A DNA stretch of 64,000 nt from Streptomyces globosus. GTDB taxonomy: Bacteria; Actinomycetota; Actinomycetes; Streptomycetales; Streptomycetaceae. The stretch's first letter is position 1; each line of letters begins with the position of its first letter. The notes beneath the pieces were generated by a model that had not been told where the DNA came from, made no database searches, and was given only the letters and a program-made list of their open reading frames with translations. The stretch covers positions 6,019,501-6,083,500 of the forward strand of contig NZ_CP030862.1 in NCBI RefSeq assembly GCF_003325375.1, written 5' to 3'. Position numbers and translations under genes: made by a program. Below are positions 52,174 to 60,744 of the stretch, piece after piece.

Positions 52174-52872
52174 TCAGCCGCCGAGCGCGCCGCCCGCGCC
52201 CCCTGCACCGGCCTCGCCGTTGCTGGAGGCCTGGTCGGAGTTGAGGTGGATCACGCCGTAGTCGTAGCCGTGGCGCCGGTAGACGACGCTCGGCATCTTG
52301 GTGTCGGAGTCGACGAACAGGTAGAAGTCGTGGCCGACCAGCTCCATCTCGTACAGGGCCTGGTCGAGCGACATGGGTGAAGCCGAGTGCGTCTTCTCGC
52401 GGACGATGAGCGGGCCTTCGCCCTGCACCTCCAGCGATCCGATGCGGGTGGTCGGGATCGCGTCCGCCTCGTCGGCGGAGACCGGCTGGCCGCTCCCGTT
52501 CAGGGTCGCGGCGTCCGGCACCGCGTCGGCGACTTCGGCCGCGGAGAGGCGGCCTGCGCCGCGGCGGCTGTGCCGCTTGTCGTGCTGCCTGCGCAGCCGG
52601 GACTCGAGCTTCTCGTGTGCGAGGTCGAGCGCCGCGTACGGGTCGGCCGCGGCGGCTTCCGCACGGATCACCGGTCCGCGCGAGCGCAGGGTGATCTCCA
52701 CACGGTCGGAACGGTCGGCCTGGCGCGGGTTGTGCTCCTTGGACACCTCGACATCCAGGCTGATGACCTTGCCGTCATACTTCTGGATCTTGTCCACGTT
52801 GAGCTTCTCCGCAACGTGCTTGCGGAACCGCTCGGGCACCTCGGTCTTGCGGCCCTTGACGACGATGTCCAC
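52174..52872 (-). CDS. hpf: Long-form ribosome hibernation promoting factor
   Basis: 232 residues. N-terminal S30AE/HPF domain (MDIVVKGRKTEVPERFRKHVAEKLNVDKIQKYDGKVISLDVEVSKE, YAALDLAHEKLESRLRRQHDKRH) which occupies the mRNA and tRNA channel of the 30S subunit, linker, and C-terminal dimerisation domain (IVREKTHSASPMSLDQALYEMELVGHDFYLFVDSDTKMPSVVYRRHGYDYGVIHL) which pairs ribosomes into 100S dimers. Inactivates ribosomes in stress or stationary phase. Has its own promoter and a structured leader. Confidence 0.96.
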   Translation of the reverse strand: MDIVVKGRKTEVPERFRKHVAEKLNVDKIQKYDGKVISLDVEVSKEHNPRQADRSDRVEITLRSRGPVIRAEAAAADPYAALDLAHEKLESRLRRQHDKRHSRRGAGRLSAAEVADAVPDAATLNGSGQPVSADEADAIPTTRIGSLEVQGEGPLIVREKTHSASPMSLDQALYEMELVGHDFYLFVDSDTKMPSVVYRRHGYDYGVIHLNSDQASSNGEAGAGGAGGALGG

Positions 52873-52893
52873 GCAGAACTCCGTTCCCGGATA

Positions 52894-52952
52894 GCTCCGC
52901 CTCGCGGCGAAGCGTCTCCCTTTCGCACCAGGCTCCGGTGTTCACCGGAGCC
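52894..52952 (-). promoter_or_regulatory. Two hairpins in the hpf leader
   Basis: Hairpin 1 (52894-52913) is GCTTCGCC-GCGA-GGCGGAGC on the minus strand, with a GNRA tetraloop, 22 nt upstream of the hpf ATG. Hairpin 2 (52931-52952) is GGCTCCGGT-GAAC-ACCGGAGCC. Both lie in the leader predicted from the promoter at 52994-53022. Confidence 0.55.
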
Positions 52953-52993
52953 TCGGACTTGGCGACTTTCACCTCCTCCTCCCCCATCGGCAA

Positions 52994-53022
52994 GATCTAC
53001 ACCCCACCGACTTCGGAGTCGA
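52994..53022 (-). promoter_or_regulatory. hpf promoter
   Basis: On the minus strand TCGACT (53022-53017), 17-nt spacer, TAGATC (52999-52994). Start near 52987 would give a leader of about 115 nt that opens with GGGGGAGGAGGAGG, an unusually strong Shine-Dalgarno-like run with no good frame after it. Confidence 0.6.
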
Positions 53023-53218
53023 GAGACAGCCTCTGACACGAAGATTCAAGACCTGCGAAACGTGCGATCCGGTGCGAATCCCAGGGTCGCCAGTTCCTTA
53101 CAACCGAACATATCTCTCCAAGACGGTTGTCGGCACCCGCTACCGGAACGTACCTCCGTTCAGGAGCTTTCTCCCTCTCACTACCTGCAACGATGCGCCT
53201 TCCCCTGCAGTTCCAAAT

Positions 53219-53962
53219 CTATTCACCCAAGGGTTGGTCTGTCTGTGCAAACGGCGGGATTCGTACGAACGCCCCATGCGGAGCGGCCACCACGGCCGCC
53301 CCCTGCGCCTCGCCCAGGCCCGCCCCCGCGAGGGCCCGCGCCGCCTCGGCGAGCGTCGCCCCCGTCGTCGCCACGTCGTCGACCAGCACGATCCGCGCCC
53401 CGGCCGCAAGACGCCCCGCGCCCCGGCACACCCCGAGCGCCCCGGCCAGGTTCGCCCGCCGCTCCCGGGCACCCAGCCCGGCCTGGTCGGCCACCGGCCG
53501 CACCTGCCGCAGTACGGGCGCCACCCGCGCGGCCACCCCGGCCCGCCGCAGCCGCCCCGCCGCGGCCAGCGCGGTGCGCCGCACCGGATCGTGCCCCCGC
53601 GCCCGTACCTGCGCCCGCGCCGACGGCACGGGGACCAGCACCACCCCGGGTGCCGCCCCGGCCGCAGACTGCGGCAGCGCCGCGCGGACCGCCCAGGCCA
53701 GCGCCCCGCCGAGCGGCCCGGCCAGCGGCAGCGCCCCGCGCTCCTTGTGGGCGAGCAGCACGGCCCGTACGGGGCCCCCGTACGCGGCGGCCGCGTACAC
53801 CGCGGGCAGCCCCGGCGGGCAGCCCGCCGGAACGACCCGGCCGGCCGGGCCCGCGGCGAGCGCCCGCGCGCATGCCGCGCACAGCACCTCCCGCGCCGCC
53901 CCGCAGCCCGCGCAGCACGGCGGCAGGACCAGGCCCGACAGCTCCCGCCACCACGCGCGCAT
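53219..53962 (-). CDS. ComF family phosphoribosyltransferase-like protein
   Basis: 247 residues from ATG 53962 (GGAGG just upstream; TTG 54010 and GTG 53998 are alternatives). N-terminal zinc finger (PPCCAGCGAAREVLCAACARAL), then a PRTase fold with the PRPP loop IVLVDDVATTGATLAEAARAL and VPVPSARAQVRARGHDP. Homologues of competence protein ComFC act in DNA uptake or recombination, but role in Streptomyces is unknown. Last gene of the mtrA-mtrB-lpqB run. Confidence 0.9.
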   Translation of the reverse strand: MRAWWRELSGLVLPPCCAGCGAAREVLCAACARALAAGPAGRVVPAGCPPGLPAVYAAAAYGGPVRAVLLAHKERGALPLAGPLGGALAWAVRAALPQSAAGAAPGVVLVPVPSARAQVRARGHDPVRRTALAAAGRLRRAGVAARVAPVLRQVRPVADQAGLGARERRANLAGALGVCRGAGRLAAGARIVLVDDVATTGATLAEAARALAGAGLGEAQGAAVVAAPHGAFVRIPPFAQTDQPLGE

Positions 53963-54035
53963 GCCTCCACGGTGCCGGGCAGGACGCCGCTCCGCCACCC
54001 CTGTGGACAACGGGACCGGTCAGCCGGTCAGCCCG

Positions 54036-55928
54036 TCAGCCCGGGTACACCGGGGCCCGGCCGAGCGCGATCGTGCGCCACTGCGCGCCCGGCGGCAGCC
54101 ACACGATGCCGTCGTCCTCGGACCAGGCCACGACCGGCTTCTTGTCGTCGTCCGCGGCGGCCACCGCGATCAGCCCGGTCGCCCCCGGCAGGCTCGCCGC
54201 GACCATCGAGCCGTCCGCCAGCATCGAGCGGGCCTGCACGACGCCGCCCTTCTCCCGGCCCACCACGAGCAGCCGCCCGCGCGGCGCCCAGCTCAGCGCC
54301 GTGACGTCGGCCATCTGCGGGGCCGCCGGGCGCAGTTCCCGCACCGTCACCGGCGGCGCGGCCGCCACCGCGGGCTTGCCGCCCTCGGGCCGCTCGATGC
54401 GCCCGATGTAGAGGCTCTTGAGGTTGCCCTTCTGCACCAGCAGCGCGAGGCGCACCCCGTCCGGGGCGGCCCTCACGGCGGTGATCCGGCCGTCCAGCCC
54501 GGCCACCTCGACCTTCTGCGCGACGGAGGTCCCCGCCGGCACCCGGTACAGGGCCGGCGCCTGCGGGTCCTGGTCGGCGACCCACACGTCGCCGGCCGCG
54601 TCGAAGCTGGGCGTGCTCAGCCCGTTCGGCTTGGCGCCCTTGGCGGTGAGCACCGGCGCCGGCATCGGCCCGGCAGTCGTCAGGTTGACCAGGTACATGC
54701 CCCGGCCGTCCTCGGAGACCGCGGCCGCCCGCTTCTCGTCGTACGAGACCGCGGCCGAGGCGGCCTTGAACGCCGGGCTGCCCGACAGCGGGCCCGGCAC
54801 GGGCTCGGCCCGGTACTGCTGGTCCTCGCTGTTGACGTCGAGCTTCATCCGCACGAAGCGGCTCTCGGCGTCGACGTAGTACTGGTAGTCGGGGCTCGGC
54901 ACGCGGTGCGCGATGGCCGAGGCGCCCGCGTCCGTCACCGAGCACAGCAGGGAGCGGTCGGAGCGCAGCAGCTCCACCCGCTCCAGCCGGGACGCCGCCA
55001 GTTCCTTGACGGTGAACAGCATTTGCGTGGCCATCTTCTGGCACTGCGGCTGCGCGACGTCGTCGACCTTCCGGTTCAGCGGCACACGCAGGACGTTCTG
55101 CCCGTCGGTGGCGAGGGACTTGGTGCCCTCGCGCAGCTCCGTCCCCGTCGGGAAGCTCGAAGTGACCACCGGCCCCAGCCACTTGGACGGCCCGGCGAGC
55201 AGCGACTGCACCGTCTGCGTCGTGGGGTCCATCCGCGAGTCCGGGTCGCTGCGCTGGCGTACGTACACCGGGTCGGCGACGAGGGTCCCCCCGGCGAAGT
55301 AGTACTTGTTCACCGGCATGTAGATGCGCTGGAAGTCCGACTCGCTGAGGACGAGGCTCGCCGGCGGGGTCTGGATCCGCCACTGCTTGTTCTCCTGCAC
55401 GAGCTGCAGGGTCTCCTCGTAGCGGCTGTCCTCGGGGGCCGGCTGGTACGCGCTGCGCTCGTCCACGGTCGCGAGGCGCTTGCCGGCCATCTTGAAGCGG
55501 GGCCCCGGGCCGTCCTTGTCGCCGGGCAGGGAGAAGCGGTCGATGCCCGCCGACAGCACGGTGACGCCCGTGCTGGGCCGCCACGTCCGCGCCGCGTCCT
55601 CGGTGAGGTACTTCCGGGCGGTCTGCAGCTGCGGGTCGTCGCTGGTCATGGCCTCCAGGAAGCCGTCGACGATCTCGGTCGGGCCCGCCTTGTCGGCCGG
55701 CGGCACACCGAAGACCCGCACCTGCGAGTCCACGCCCTGCGAGGCCCGCACCTCGCGGATCTCGCCGCTGACCGGCATGGACGCGCAGCCGGCCAGCAGC
55801 AGCACGCCCGCGCCGAGCGCGCAGGCGCGGGCGGCCGCCGGCCGGCGCCCGGTGCGGGCGCCGCCGCGCCCCGCGGGCGGCCCGGCCTCGGCTCGTACGG
55901 GCTCTGCGCCCACCGGCTCAGCGTCCAC
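54036..55928 (-). CDS. lpqB: Lipoprotein LpqB, partner of MtrAB
   Basis: 630 residues from GTG 55928, which has AGGAGG 9 nt upstream; ATG 55937 overlaps that site. Lipobox LLLAGC (Cys about 48). A GerMN domain lies in the middle (about 220-330; FAGGTLVADPVYVRQ, RVPLNRKVDDVAQPQC) and a beta-propeller-like C-terminal half (ISYDEKRAAAVSEDGRGMYLV, GDVWVADQDPQAPALYRV). It interacts with the sensor MtrB and modulates its activity. Start lies inside the 3' end of mtrB, so it is coupled. Confidence 0.94.
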   Translation of the reverse strand: MDAEPVGAEPVRAEAGPPAGRGGARTGRRPAAARACALGAGVLLLAGCASMPVSGEIREVRASQGVDSQVRVFGVPPADKAGPTEIVDGFLEAMTSDDPQLQTARKYLTEDAARTWRPSTGVTVLSAGIDRFSLPGDKDGPGPRFKMAGKRLATVDERSAYQPAPEDSRYEETLQLVQENKQWRIQTPPASLVLSESDFQRIYMPVNKYYFAGGTLVADPVYVRQRSDPDSRMDPTTQTVQSLLAGPSKWLGPVVTSSFPTGTELREGTKSLATDGQNVLRVPLNRKVDDVAQPQCQKMATQMLFTVKELAASRLERVELLRSDRSLLCSVTDAGASAIAHRVPSPDYQYYVDAESRFVRMKLDVNSEDQQYRAEPVPGPLSGSPAFKAASAAVSYDEKRAAAVSEDGRGMYLVNLTTAGPMPAPVLTAKGAKPNGLSTPSFDAAGDVWVADQDPQAPALYRVPAGTSVAQKVEVAGLDGRITAVRAAPDGVRLALLVQKGNLKSLYIGRIERPEGGKPAVAAAPPVTVRELRPAAPQMADVTALSWAPRGRLLVVGREKGGVVQARSMLADGSMVAASLPGATGLIAVAAADDDKKPVVAWSEDDGIVWLPPGAQWRTIALGRAPVYPG

Positions 55929-57891
55929 CTGCTCCATCCTCCTGTGCTGCCTGGTCGGCGGGGCGGGCCACGACGCGGGCACCGCTGCCGGGCAGGGCCG
56001 TCGGGTCGGCCGGCACCGGCACGGCCCCGCCGACCGGCGGCCGGGGCGGTATCGCCGAGCGGTCGGTGCGCGCGGGCGCCTGCGCCTGCGGCCCCTTCGG
56101 CCGGTCGGCAGCGCCGGCCGCGGCGCGGGCCCGGTTGGCCCGCGAGTCCTCGGGCTCCAGCGGGATCGGGGAGCCGCGCAGCGGCTCGTCGGCGGTCCGC
56201 GGCAGCGTCAGCCGGAACTGGGAGCCGCCGCCGGGCTCGCCCCAGGCCTGGAGCCAGCCGCCGTGCAGGCGGGCGTCCTCGACGGCGATGGACAGGCCCA
56301 GGCCGGTGCCGCCGGTGGTGCGGGCGCGGGCCGGGTCGGCCCGCCAGAAGCGGTTGAAGACACGGGTCGCCTCGCCGGGCTTGAGGCCGACGCCGTAGTC
56401 CCGTACGGCGATGGCGACGGCGCCGCCCGCGGAGGCGAGGCGCACCACCACGTCGCGGCCCTCGCCGTGCTCGACGGCGTTGACGACGAGGTTGCGCAGG
56501 ACGCGCTCCACGCGCCGGGCGTCGGCCTCGGCGATGACCGGCTGGGTGTCGCCCAGCACCCGGATCCGGGTGCCCTTGTGCTCGGCGAGCGGCTCGGCGC
56601 CCTCGACGACCCGGTGGACGACGTCGCGCAGGTCGATCGGCTCGGCCTCCAGCGCGGCGGCGCCCGCGTCGAAGCGGCTGATCTCCAGGAGGTCGGCCAG
56701 CAGCGACTCGAAGCGGTCGAGCTGCCCGGCGAGGAGTTCCGCGGAGCGGGCGGTGACCGGGTCGAAGTCGACGCGGGCGTCGTGGATGACGTCGGCGGCC
56801 ATCCGCACGGTGGTCAGCGGGGTCCGCAGCTCGTGCGAGACGTCGGAGACGAACCGGCGCTGCATCCGCGACAGCTCCTCCAGCTGCTGGATCTTGCCCT
56901 GGAGGCTCTGCGCCATCTTGTTGAAGGCCTCGCCGAGGCGGGCGATGTCGTCCTCGCCGGTGACCTTCATCCGCTCCTGCAGCCGCCCGGCCGACAGCCG
57001 CTCGGCGATGCCCGCGGCCATCCGCACCGGGGTGACGATCTGCCGGACCACGAGCCAGGCGATGGCGCTGAGCAGCACGACGACGAACAGGCCGGCGGTG
57101 GCGATGGTCGACTTGACCAGGTTCAGCGACTCCTCCTCCTGCGTCAGCGGGAAGAGGTAGTACAGGTCGTAGGGGTCGCCGTTGATGTCGGTGAGCCGCT
57201 TCCCGACGACCAGCGCGGGCTCGGGGTCCTTGTCGCCGGCCCCGGCCGTGTACTTGATCTGCGAGAACGTCTTGAACGTGCCGGTGGCGTGGTTCACGGC
57301 GTGCCGCAGCGCCGGCGGGACGCTCGCGGTCGGGTCGACGTTGCCGGAGGCGCGGGCGCCCTTGACGCCGGATGCGCCGGGACCGCCGGGCCGGCCGACG
57401 CCGCCCGCGGCAGGGCCGCCCGGGGCGCCCGTGCCGACGCCGAGCGCGACCACCTCGAAGGCTGTCTGGCCGCCGCTCGCGAGCTGCTTGACCAGCGAGT
57501 TCATCCAGGTACTGGCGTCCCGGCCGACCTTGTTGTCGGTGGCGTCGGGGCCGTCGACCGTCGCCGGGGTGTTCGCCTTCTCCTGCGCGACGGCGAAGCC
57601 GCCCGCGGCCTGGCTCTGCGCCGCCTCCTCCTTCGCCTCGAGAAGGCCCGTGCTGACCTGCGCGATGACGACGACGCCGAGCGCGAGCACGACGGTCAGC
57701 GACATCAGCATGGTCGCGGCGACGACCCGCAGCTGGATGTTGCGCCGCCACAGCCGGACAGCCGGAAGCAGCGGCCGCCGTACGAGGCGTACGAGCAGCC
57801 GCAGCACGGGACCGCCGGGCGCTCCGTCCTGGAGCAGCCGGCCGCCCCGCAGGGCCCCCCAGCGGGAGCCGCCCCGCGGCCTGCCGGACAT
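55918..57891 (-). CDS. mtrB: Sensor histidine kinase MtrB
   Basis: 657 residues from ATG 57891. Membrane helices at about 53-80 and 263-285 flank an external domain of about 180 residues with a Gly/Pro/Ala-rich part. HAMP (about 286-340), HisKA with His353 in VSDVSHELRTPL, HATPase with N box LRNLVVNAVEHG, DYGVGL and GGTGLGLSIA. C-terminal tail is Pro/Arg-rich. Phosphorylates MtrA; tied to cell wall turnover, division and development in actinobacteria. Confidence 0.95.
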   Translation of the reverse strand: MSGRPRGGSRWGALRGGRLLQDGAPGGPVLRLLVRLVRRPLLPAVRLWRRNIQLRVVAATMLMSLTVVLALGVVVIAQVSTGLLEAKEEAAQSQAAGGFAVAQEKANTPATVDGPDATDNKVGRDASTWMNSLVKQLASGGQTAFEVVALGVGTGAPGGPAAGGVGRPGGPGASGVKGARASGNVDPTASVPPALRHAVNHATGTFKTFSQIKYTAGAGDKDPEPALVVGKRLTDINGDPYDLYYLFPLTQEEESLNLVKSTIATAGLFVVVLLSAIAWLVVRQIVTPVRMAAGIAERLSAGRLQERMKVTGEDDIARLGEAFNKMAQSLQGKIQQLEELSRMQRRFVSDVSHELRTPLTTVRMAADVIHDARVDFDPVTARSAELLAGQLDRFESLLADLLEISRFDAGAAALEAEPIDLRDVVHRVVEGAEPLAEHKGTRIRVLGDTQPVIAEADARRVERVLRNLVVNAVEHGEGRDVVVRLASAGGAVAIAVRDYGVGLKPGEATRVFNRFWRADPARARTTGGTGLGLSIAVEDARLHGGWLQAWGEPGGGSQFRLTLPRTADEPLRGSPIPLEPEDSRANRARAAAGAADRPKGPQAQAPARTDRSAIPPRPPVGGAVPVPADPTALPGSGARVVARPADQAAQEDGAGGR

Positions 57892-57895
57892 CACG

Positions 57896-58585
57896 TCAGC
57901 TCGGTCCTGCCTTGTAGCCGACACCGCGCACCGTCACGACGATCTCGGGGCGCTCCGGATCCTTCTCGACCTTGGAGCGCAGGCGCTGGACGTGCACGTT
58001 GACCAGGCGGGTGTCCGCCGCGTGCCGGTAGCCCCACACCTGCTCCAGCAGCACCTCGCGGGTGAAGACCTGCCAGGGCTTGCGGGCGAGCGCGACCAGC
58101 AGGTCGAACTCCAGCGGCGTCAGCGCGATCGAGCTGCCGTCGCGCTTGACGGAGTGCCCGGCCACGTCGATCACGAGGTCGCCGATGGTCAGCTGCTCCG
58201 GAGCCGGCTCCTCCGAGCGGCGCAGGCGCGCCCGGATGCGGGCCACCAGCTCCTTCGGCTTGAACGGCTTGACGATGTAGTCGTCGGCCCCGGACTCCAG
58301 GCCCACCACGACGTCCACCGTGTCGCTCTTCGCCGTGAGCATCACGATCGGCACCCCGGACTCGGCCCGGATGAGCCGGCAGACCTCTATGCCGTCCCTC
58401 CCGGGCAGCATCAGGTCCAGCAGCACCAGGTCCGGTTTGACCTCCCGGAAGGCAGCCAGTGCCTTGTCGCCGTCCGCTACGAACGACGGCTCGAAACCTT
58501 CACCACGCAACACGATGCCGAGCATCTCGGCCAGTGCGGTGTCGTCGTCGACGACAAGGACGCGTCCCTTCATGCTTGACATCAT
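57896..58585 (-). CDS. mtrA: Response regulator MtrA
   Basis: 229 residues from ATG 58585; ATG 58573 (MKGRVLV) and TTG 58597 are alternatives. Receiver with Asp13-15 and phosphoacceptor Asp57 (VLLDLMLPG), Lys in YIVKPF; OmpR-type winged helix LTPLEFDLLVALARKPWQVFTREVLLEQVWGYRHAADTRLVNVHVQRLRSKVE. Nearly identical to other Streptomyces MtrA. Controls antibiotic, nitrogen and developmental genes. mtrB follows after 4 nt. Confidence 0.96.
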   Translation of the reverse strand: MMSSMKGRVLVVDDDTALAEMLGIVLRGEGFEPSFVADGDKALAAFREVKPDLVLLDLMLPGRDGIEVCRLIRAESGVPIVMLTAKSDTVDVVVGLESGADDYIVKPFKPKELVARIRARLRRSEEPAPEQLTIGDLVIDVAGHSVKRDGSSIALTPLEFDLLVALARKPWQVFTREVLLEQVWGYRHAADTRLVNVHVQRLRSKVEKDPERPEIVVTVRGVGYKAGPS

Positions 58586-58588
58586 CCC

Positions 58589-58604
58589 ATTAGCCAATCG
58601 TTAC
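58589..58604 (-). promoter_or_regulatory. GTAAC-N6-CTAAT site at the mtrA start
   Basis: On the minus strand GTAAC (58604-58600), six bases, CTAAT (58593-58589). It resembles the GTnAC-N6-GTnAC pattern of MtrA and GlnR sites, with one imperfect half. It lies just upstream of the start, so it could serve autoregulation. Confidence 0.35.
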
Positions 58605-58821
58605 CAGGCGGTGAGCTGCCCCACAGCCAGAATGGCCGGAAACCGCCCCTCGGCCCCGTGTGGAGATCACATCGCCCAGTCTGCCCCGGATCAGGGTGAC
58701 AATTGAACCCGCAGGCGGCCCGGTACGGCGGGGGACGGCCCGCCCGCACGCTGTTCCCACGTGGCACGATGGCAGCCGACCAGCGCCCCCGCCCCCGGCA
58801 GGCACACGTGAAGGAGCGACG

Positions 58822-60069
58822 ATGAACGACTCTCCGGGCTGGGCCGCGCCCGGATCCTCTCCGTCCGACGGCGAGCGGCCCGGCGCACCCGACTCCCCCG
58901 GGCCCGGCTCCGACGCCCGGCCCCCCGCAGAAGGCCGCAAGTGGGCCGAGCGCCAGCCGCCTCCCGGCGACTGGCAGAGCCCCGGCGCCCCGCAGACCCC
59001 CGAGCCCCCGGCCGGCCCGCAGCAGCCCGCGCCCGGCGGCTGGAACCGCGGCGGCACCGGCCCCGGCAGCCCGTACGGCTACCCCGGCGGCCCCGGCCGG
59101 TGGGGCAAGCCCCCGGCCGCCAAGCCCGGCGTCATCCCGCTGCGCCCCCTCGACATGGGCGAGATCCTCGACGGCGCCGTCGCCACCATGCGACGCCACT
59201 GGCGCTCCGTCTTCGCGATCACCCTCGTCATCGCCACGGTCGTCCAGATCACCGACGTCCTGCTGAAGAAGTACGCCTTCCCGGCCGTCCCCGTGATGAG
59301 CGAGGAGCCGGACCTGCAGGAGCTCGTCGACTCGCTCACCGACACGCTCCTGTCGAGCCTGGGCACCGCCTTCGTCCAGTTCATCGCCGGAATCCTGGCG
59401 ACCGCCCTGCTCACCATGGTCTTCAGCCGGGCCGTCATCGGCCGCGCCTCGTCCGTCGGCGAGGCCTGGCGCGACGCCCGCCCGCAGCTGCCGCGCCTGG
59501 CCGGCCTGGCCCTGGCCATCGGCCTGGGCGCCGCCGCCCTCGCCACCGTGCTGCTCCTGCCGGGCATCCTCACCCGGAGCACCGGCCTGCTCCTGCTCGG
59601 CGGGCTCGCCGCCCTGCCGCTGCTGCTCTGGCTCGCGATCAAGTTCACGCTGGCCTCGCCGGCGCTGATGCTGGAGAAGTCCGGCATCGTCACGGCCCTG
59701 CGCCGCTCCTCCAGGCTCGTCCGGGGCTCCTGGTGGCGGATCTTCGGCATCACGGCCCTGACCGCGATCATCACGCTCGTCGTGTCGTTCGTGATCCTGA
59801 CGCCGATCAGCGCCCTGGCGCTGGTCATCGCCGGCGGCCTCGACGGCTTCGACCAGCAGACCCTGGCCACCAGCTGGCCGTTCCTGGTCATCTCCGGCAT
59901 CGGCGCGGTCATCGTGCAGACGGTCACCATCCCGATGCAGGCCGGCGTCACCGTCCTCCTGTACGTCGACCAGCGCATCCGCCGCGAGGCCCTCGACCTG
60001 GAGCTGGCCCGCGCCGCCGGCCTGCACGAGTACGGCACGGACCCCGCGGCCCCGCCCACGGCCGGCTAG
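58822..60069 (+). CDS. Glycerophosphoryl diester phosphodiesterase-like membrane domain protein (DUF7544-type)
   Basis: 415 residues from ATG 58822, with AAGGAG 6 nt upstream. Disordered Pro/Gly-rich N-terminus (about 1-105), then IPLRPLDMGEILDGAVATMRRHWRSVFAITLVIATVVQI and at least six further membrane segments; SLVRGSWWRIFGITALTAII is a family core. No catalytic residues. First gene of the operon with MoxR; probably part of a membrane complex. Confidence 0.88.
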   Translation: MNDSPGWAAPGSSPSDGERPGAPDSPGPGSDARPPAEGRKWAERQPPPGDWQSPGAPQTPEPPAGPQQPAPGGWNRGGTGPGSPYGYPGGPGRWGKPPAAKPGVIPLRPLDMGEILDGAVATMRRHWRSVFAITLVIATVVQITDVLLKKYAFPAVPVMSEEPDLQELVDSLTDTLLSSLGTAFVQFIAGILATALLTMVFSRAVIGRASSVGEAWRDARPQLPRLAGLALAIGLGAAALATVLLLPGILTRSTGLLLLGGLAALPLLLWLAIKFTLASPALMLEKSGIVTALRRSSRLVRGSWWRIFGITALTAIITLVVSFVILTPISALALVIAGGLDGFDQQTLATSWPFLVISGIGAVIVQTVTIPMQAGVTVLLYVDQRIRREALDLELARAAGLHEYGTDPAAPPTAG

Positions 60070-60075
60070 CCGCCC

Positions 60076-60744
60076 GTGGCGAGCAGGGGGGACCTCATCG
60101 CGGGCGCGGCGGCCGGGGAGACGCCGCCGGTCACGACACCTCGCGGCCCGGCCCGCGAGGCGGCCGAACGGGAACTGTCCGACCCGGCCTACCACCAGAA
60201 CGACCCCGGGCTGCTGCGGCGCGCCCTGGACGCCTTCTGGGAGTGGCTCGGCGACCTCTTCGACCGGGCCGGCGCGGCCGCCCCCGGCGGCACCGCCGGC
60301 CTGGCCGCGGCGGCCGCCCTGGCCGTCCTCGCCGCGGCCGCCCTGTGGTGGCGGCTCGGCACACCGCGCCGGACCTCCGCCGGCGCGGCCGCCCTGTTCG
60401 CCGACGGCCCGCGCAGCGCCGCCGACCACCGCACCGCCGCCGAGGCCCACGCCGCGGCGGCCCGCTGGAACGAGGCCGTCCAGGAGCGCATGCGGGCCGT
60501 CGTCCGCTCCCTGGAGGAGCGCGCCCTCCTCGACCCGCGCCCCGGCCGCACCGCCGACGAGGCCGCCGCCGCGGCAGCGCCCGCCCTCCCCGGCCACGCC
60601 GACGCGCTGCGCGCCGCGGCCCGCACCTTCGACGACGTCGCCTACGGCGGCCGCACCGCCGACGCCGCCGCCTACGGCCGCCTCCGCGACCTCGACCTGG
60701 CCCTGGCCGAAACCCGGCCCCGCCTGACGGGCGGCCCGGCATGA
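60076..60744 (+). CDS. DUF4129 domain membrane protein
   Basis: 222 residues from GTG 60076, 6 nt after the previous stop. PAREAAERELSDPAYHQNDPGLLRRALDAFWEWLGDLFDRA is the N-terminal family motif, one membrane helix (GLAAAAALAVLAAAALWW) then the cytoplasmic DUF4129 region AARWNEAVQERMRAVVRSLEERALLDPRPGRTADEAAAAA. These domains accompany MoxR/DUF58/transglutaminase genes. Role unknown. Confidence 0.9.
   Translation: MASRGDLIAGAAAGETPPVTTPRGPAREAAERELSDPAYHQNDPGLLRRALDAFWEWLGDLFDRAGAAAPGGTAGLAAAAALAVLAAAALWWRLGTPRRTSAGAAALFADGPRSAADHRTAAEAHAAAARWNEAVQERMRAVVRSLEERALLDPRPGRTADEAAAAAAPALPGHADALRAAARTFDDVAYGGRTADAAAYGRLRDLDLALAETRPRLTGGPA

Larger units (their letters stand above)
52873..53218. 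other. Long hpf upstream region of low GC
   Basis: 346 bp, noticeably less GC-rich than flanking genes (53030-53220). Contains the promoter and hairpins listed, plus CAACCG and CGGTTG arms around 53100-53130. More promoters are likely in the AT-richer part. No gene or tRNA could be supported. Confidence 0.45.

Noticed and set aside
53070..53095. tRNA-like T-loop GGTGCGAATCCC
   Set aside because: No matching T stem, anticodon arm or acceptor stem around it on either strand.
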